Part shown: piece after piece, positions 61,325 to 64,000 of the stretch
Layout: every line of letters begins with the position of its first letter
Position numbering within the stretch: position 1 is the stretch's first letter
Assembly: GCA_916613615.1 (NCBI GenBank)
Contig: OU744721.1
Span: 81,969,060 to 82,033,059 of the forward strand
Source: Steromphala cineraria
Taxonomy: Eukaryota; Mollusca; Gastropoda; Trochida; Trochidae
Length of the DNA: 64,000 nucleotides
Direction of reading: 5' to 3'
The notes under the pieces: generated by a model
The model's input: the letters and a program-made list of their open reading frames with translations, nothing else
The model's database searches: none
What the model was told of the DNA's origin: nothing
Program-made: the position numbers and the translations under genes

Positions 61325-61331
61325 AAACACA
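61325..61331 (+). promoter_or_regulatory. H1 box (AAACACA), unit 2
   Basis: Same element and distance as in unit 1. Confidence 0.6.
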
Positions 61332-61496
61332 CACAAATGCACACTCTCATATCTGACTGGAGAGGGGTAGGTGGCTTTCTTCGACGTCCGCACTCAGGCC
61401 TCTAAGCAGCGCACGGCTGACCAGCGGTCATTCGCTCGCTGTAGCTCACACTCGCAAGTTGACTCCCGCTGTCTCCTGACTCTACACAAGACGACC

Positions 61497-62069
61497 ATGG
61501 CCGATACTGCTGCTCCCGCACCCGTGAAGACCCCCAAGAAGAAGACTGTCTCCAAACCCAAGAAGGTGGCATCCCATCCAACCTACCTCGAGATGGTACA
61601 GAAAGCTGTTGCCGCATTGAAGGAGAGGGGCGGCTCTTCACGTCAGGCTCTTCTCAAGTACATCATGAGCAACTACAAAGTTGGTGAAAACTCAACTGCT
61701 ATCAACGCCCGTCTCAAGACTGCCCTGAGAAATGGAGTGAAGAACGGCGCCTTGAAACAGTCTAAGGGAACTGGTGCTGCTGGCTCCTTCCGCTTGGGTG
61801 AGGTGAAGAAAGCTGACAAACCAAAGAAAGCTAAGGCCGCTGCTAAGCCAAAGAAAGCAGCAAAGTCACCTAAGAAAGTGAAGAAGCCCACCGCCGCCAA
61901 GAAACCCAAGACTGCTGCCAAGAAAGCTGCCAAGTCTCCAAAGAAGGTGAAGGCTGCCGCCAAGCCCAAGAAGGTGAAAACCCCAAAGAAAGCAAAGACT
62001 GCTGCCGCCAAGCCCAAGAAGGTGAAAACCCCAAAGAAGAAGGCCGCCGCCAAGCCAAAGAAGGCTTAA
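61497..62069 (+). CDS. H1: Histone H1 (linker histone), array unit 2
   Basis: Identical 190-residue protein to the copy at 58313..58885, with the same start context, upstream H1 box and downstream stem-loop. The reading frames on the opposite strand (Leu/Phe/Ala-rich) are shadows of the Lys/Ala-rich tail. Confidence 0.98.
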   Translation: MADTAAPAPVKTPKKKTVSKPKKVASHPTYLEMVQKAVAALKERGGSSRQALLKYIMSNYKVGENSTAINARLKTALRNGVKNGALKQSKGTGAAGSFRLGEVKKADKPKKAKAAAKPKKAAKSPKKVKKPTAAKKPKTAAKKAAKSPKKVKAAAKPKKVKTPKKAKTAAAKPKKVKTPKKKAAAKPKKA

Positions 62070-62104
62070 GTTGCTGGACATCTCCCACACTTTTGTGGTT
62101 AAAA

Positions 62105-62120
62105 GGCCCTTTTCAGGGCC
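62105..62120 (+). promoter_or_regulatory. Histone mRNA 3' stem-loop, unit 2
   Basis: Identical stem-loop and purine-rich downstream element as in unit 1. Confidence 0.95.
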
Positions 62121-63165
62121 ATACAAATATCAAAAAAGAAAATTTTTACAATGCACGATTTCAGTCCGTTTGAGGGAAGATAATAGAGCAAACAAATAAA
62201 GATATAAAGATCATCATCCCCTCAACCCACCCCACCCCAGCTCAAACCCCTTACCCCTCAGTCTCACGTCATTCTCCTTAGCTTAAGCCTACTCCCCCGT
62301 CTACTCACCACCCCCTCCCTTCTCATCAATCAACGGATCCTGCTAGAATAATTTGGTCACTTTGAAAATCACAAAATACATGATTCAGTCCATGTGTAAT
62401 TATTTTGATTGAAAATATGAATTATTCACATTCTTGCATACGGTCACCTAAGCAATCAATCTCTCCCGAAACCCCTTCTTTTATAATCTACTTCGCAGTA
62501 AACACTAAACATTCCAACTAGATGGTCAATATGATAATAATTTCAAAACACCAATTAAATCAATAAACCCAGTCATTAGATAAGTAAAGACTTTTAAATA
62601 CACTGTATTGATTGTAGGTAGAAATTATATGATATCTGATTCCTTGCCACTAACGATGTGTTTTCACTCAACAATTAGCATGTTCCCGACTGCCATCAAG
62701 GCTTGAGGAGTTACTTGCCCTTATCAAAGCACAGCTATAATTACCAACTCGTCAGAGGGGGAGATGTGTTCATGTAATCATATATTTGAACTTTTCGACT
62801 TTTGAGTAGAGTGAACATGTTACAGATGATAGATTATGTAAGTGAAGAGTTTGTTCACTAGACAAAGAACATAATTGACCATTAATAATGCCTACATTTT
62901 GATGAGATAATTTGTTATGACAATATATGAAAAGCTGTTAACTGATTTAAGTATGGGAACATCGAGTGAGGTGAAGTGAGAAAAGGAGAATAATTCTGAT
63001 GGCAGTTTGTGAGTTGAGATGACATAGAGGGATTTTTGAGGAGAGATTCTTTGTGAATGTGTTGGTGTTATTTTGAAATTAGATGCGTTTGATGATATAC
63101 AAATGTGTGAAATAAAAGTTTGGACTGAATGTTACAAGAACAATGCAATGAAGAAATAGGTGAGG

Positions 63166-63171
63166 AAAAAA
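63166..63171 (-). terminator. Pol III T6 terminator of 5S, unit 2
   Basis: Same T6 run in the same position as in unit 1. Confidence 0.85.
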
Positions 63172-63174
63172 TGA

Positions 63175-63294
63175 ATGCCTACAGCACCCGGTGTTCCCAG
63201 GCGGTCACCCATCCAAGTACTATCCGGGCCCGACGTTGCTTAACTTCGGTGATCGGACGAGAACCGGTGTTTTCAACGTGGTATGGCCGTAGGC
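63175..63294 (-). rRNA. 5S rRNA: 5S ribosomal RNA, array unit 2
   Basis: Identical to the unit 1 copy, offset by exactly 3184 bp. Full length with an intact internal control region. Confidence 0.98.
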
Positions 63295-63319
63295 AGAGGA
63301 GAGGGGGGAAGTTAGGCTA

Positions 63320-63326
63320 CATATAG
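63320..63326 (-). promoter_or_regulatory. TATA-like element upstream of 5S, unit 2
   Basis: Same CTATATG at the same distance as in unit 1. The corresponding region at the array's left edge (56957/56958) lacks it. Confidence 0.5.
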
Positions 63327-64000
63327 CTGTGCCTGTGACACGCGATCGCTACAACCATTGTTTATAGTTTTCTACGGCATTTTCATTCCCCGCTCATTTG
63401 ATAAGGCAAGGACTTCTCCTGCAAATTTGAAAATATTCATTCTTTTTAAAACCATAGCCTTATATCACGACTAGACGGTGAATACCGTGAGATGACGCCT
63501 GTGGGAAATAGATCCACTCGGCAGCGCTGTGTATGAGCCACGTGAGGACAGATTCAACAACACAAAACAAATGTGCAGGTCGCTCCCCGTGATTTTAATT
63601 TTTCCATATTTTCTTTACCTTTCACGTTCGTCATATTGTATGTCCCCTGAGTATAATTCAAACCTGATGTTCGGGGAGTATATTTTATATACAGGTTACC
63701 CCCATCATGGGAGACACCGGTAGATACGACCTCGTGCTTACAGTGTGAGACTGGGAGGGGGTATAGGCCTCTAGATGCTCGGACGTGTTATTTCTTTATC
63801 GTTTTGAAATAAATAAAATACGCCACTCAGTAAACAATCTAATGACACACATATTTTTTTACATTTCCACTCGGAAAACACACAAATAACAAAGCTCAGA
63901 ATGTTATGTGTCCAGTGTATACCCAGGCCCGAATCTCACCGATCCTAGTGTAGACAGACAGAGAGCATCAGCGTTTTTCTTTCTCTCCAAACACGGGCCA
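63327..64000. repeat. H1/5S tandem array, unit 3, cut by window end
   Basis: The first 674 bp of a third copy match the starts of units 1 and 2. The H1 gene of this unit would lie beyond the window. The array therefore continues past 64000. Confidence 0.95.

Larger units (their letters stand above)
60143..63326. repeat. H1/5S tandem array, unit 2 (3184 bp)
   Basis: Second head-to-tail copy. The H1 protein and 5S sequence are identical to unit 1, and no indel accumulates over the whole length because the offset stays 3184. Confidence 0.97.

Overview
The window is nuclear DNA from a metazoan, most likely a mollusc (bivalve- or gastropod-like). Reasons: AT-rich, intron-rich genes with GT-AG splice sites; a metazoan 5S rRNA; an animal replication-type histone H1 ending in a histone 3' stem-loop; and dispersed repeats of a kind common in molluscs, including one ending in a GACGGACG-rich tail. 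No species is claimed. I worked by eye: splice joins were checked by reading frame and phase, not by alignment.

Layout. (1) 1..4546, plus strand: the last ten exons of a transmembrane channel-like (TMC) gene, whose 5' part lies outside the window. An in-phase alternative last exon may lie at 7733..7782. (2) About 4.5-12.5 kb: 3' UTR and intergenic sequence with several small transposon remnants. (3) 12526..54497, minus strand: one 42-kb gene assembled here from 24 phase-compatible exons into a 988-residue protein. It has a long low-complexity N-terminal half, one PLAT/LH2 domain, a lysine-rich linker and a C-terminal ankyrin block. I do not recognise a named orthologue. Its introns hold most of the repeats: a 50-bp minisatellite of about 39 copies, three elements sharing TACCGTAT termini, three copies of a repeat carrying CRE-like sites about 20 bp apart, several foldback elements, LINE relics, a tRNA-like SINE head, and tandem duplications that copy a splice acceptor. 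(4) 54.5-56.96 kb: upstream flank with a diverged tandem repeat. (5) 56959..64000: a head-to-tail array of a 3184-bp unit, two full copies and the start of a third. Each full unit has histone H1 on the plus strand and 5S rRNA on the minus strand. The copies look identical wherever I compared them.

The TMC and PLAT-ankyrin genes are convergent. The H1/5S array is a separate high-copy locus: H1 is a Pol II gene with histone-type 3' processing, and 5S is a Pol III gene with a TATA-like element and a T6 terminator. No operons, CRISPR arrays or intact viral genes were seen.
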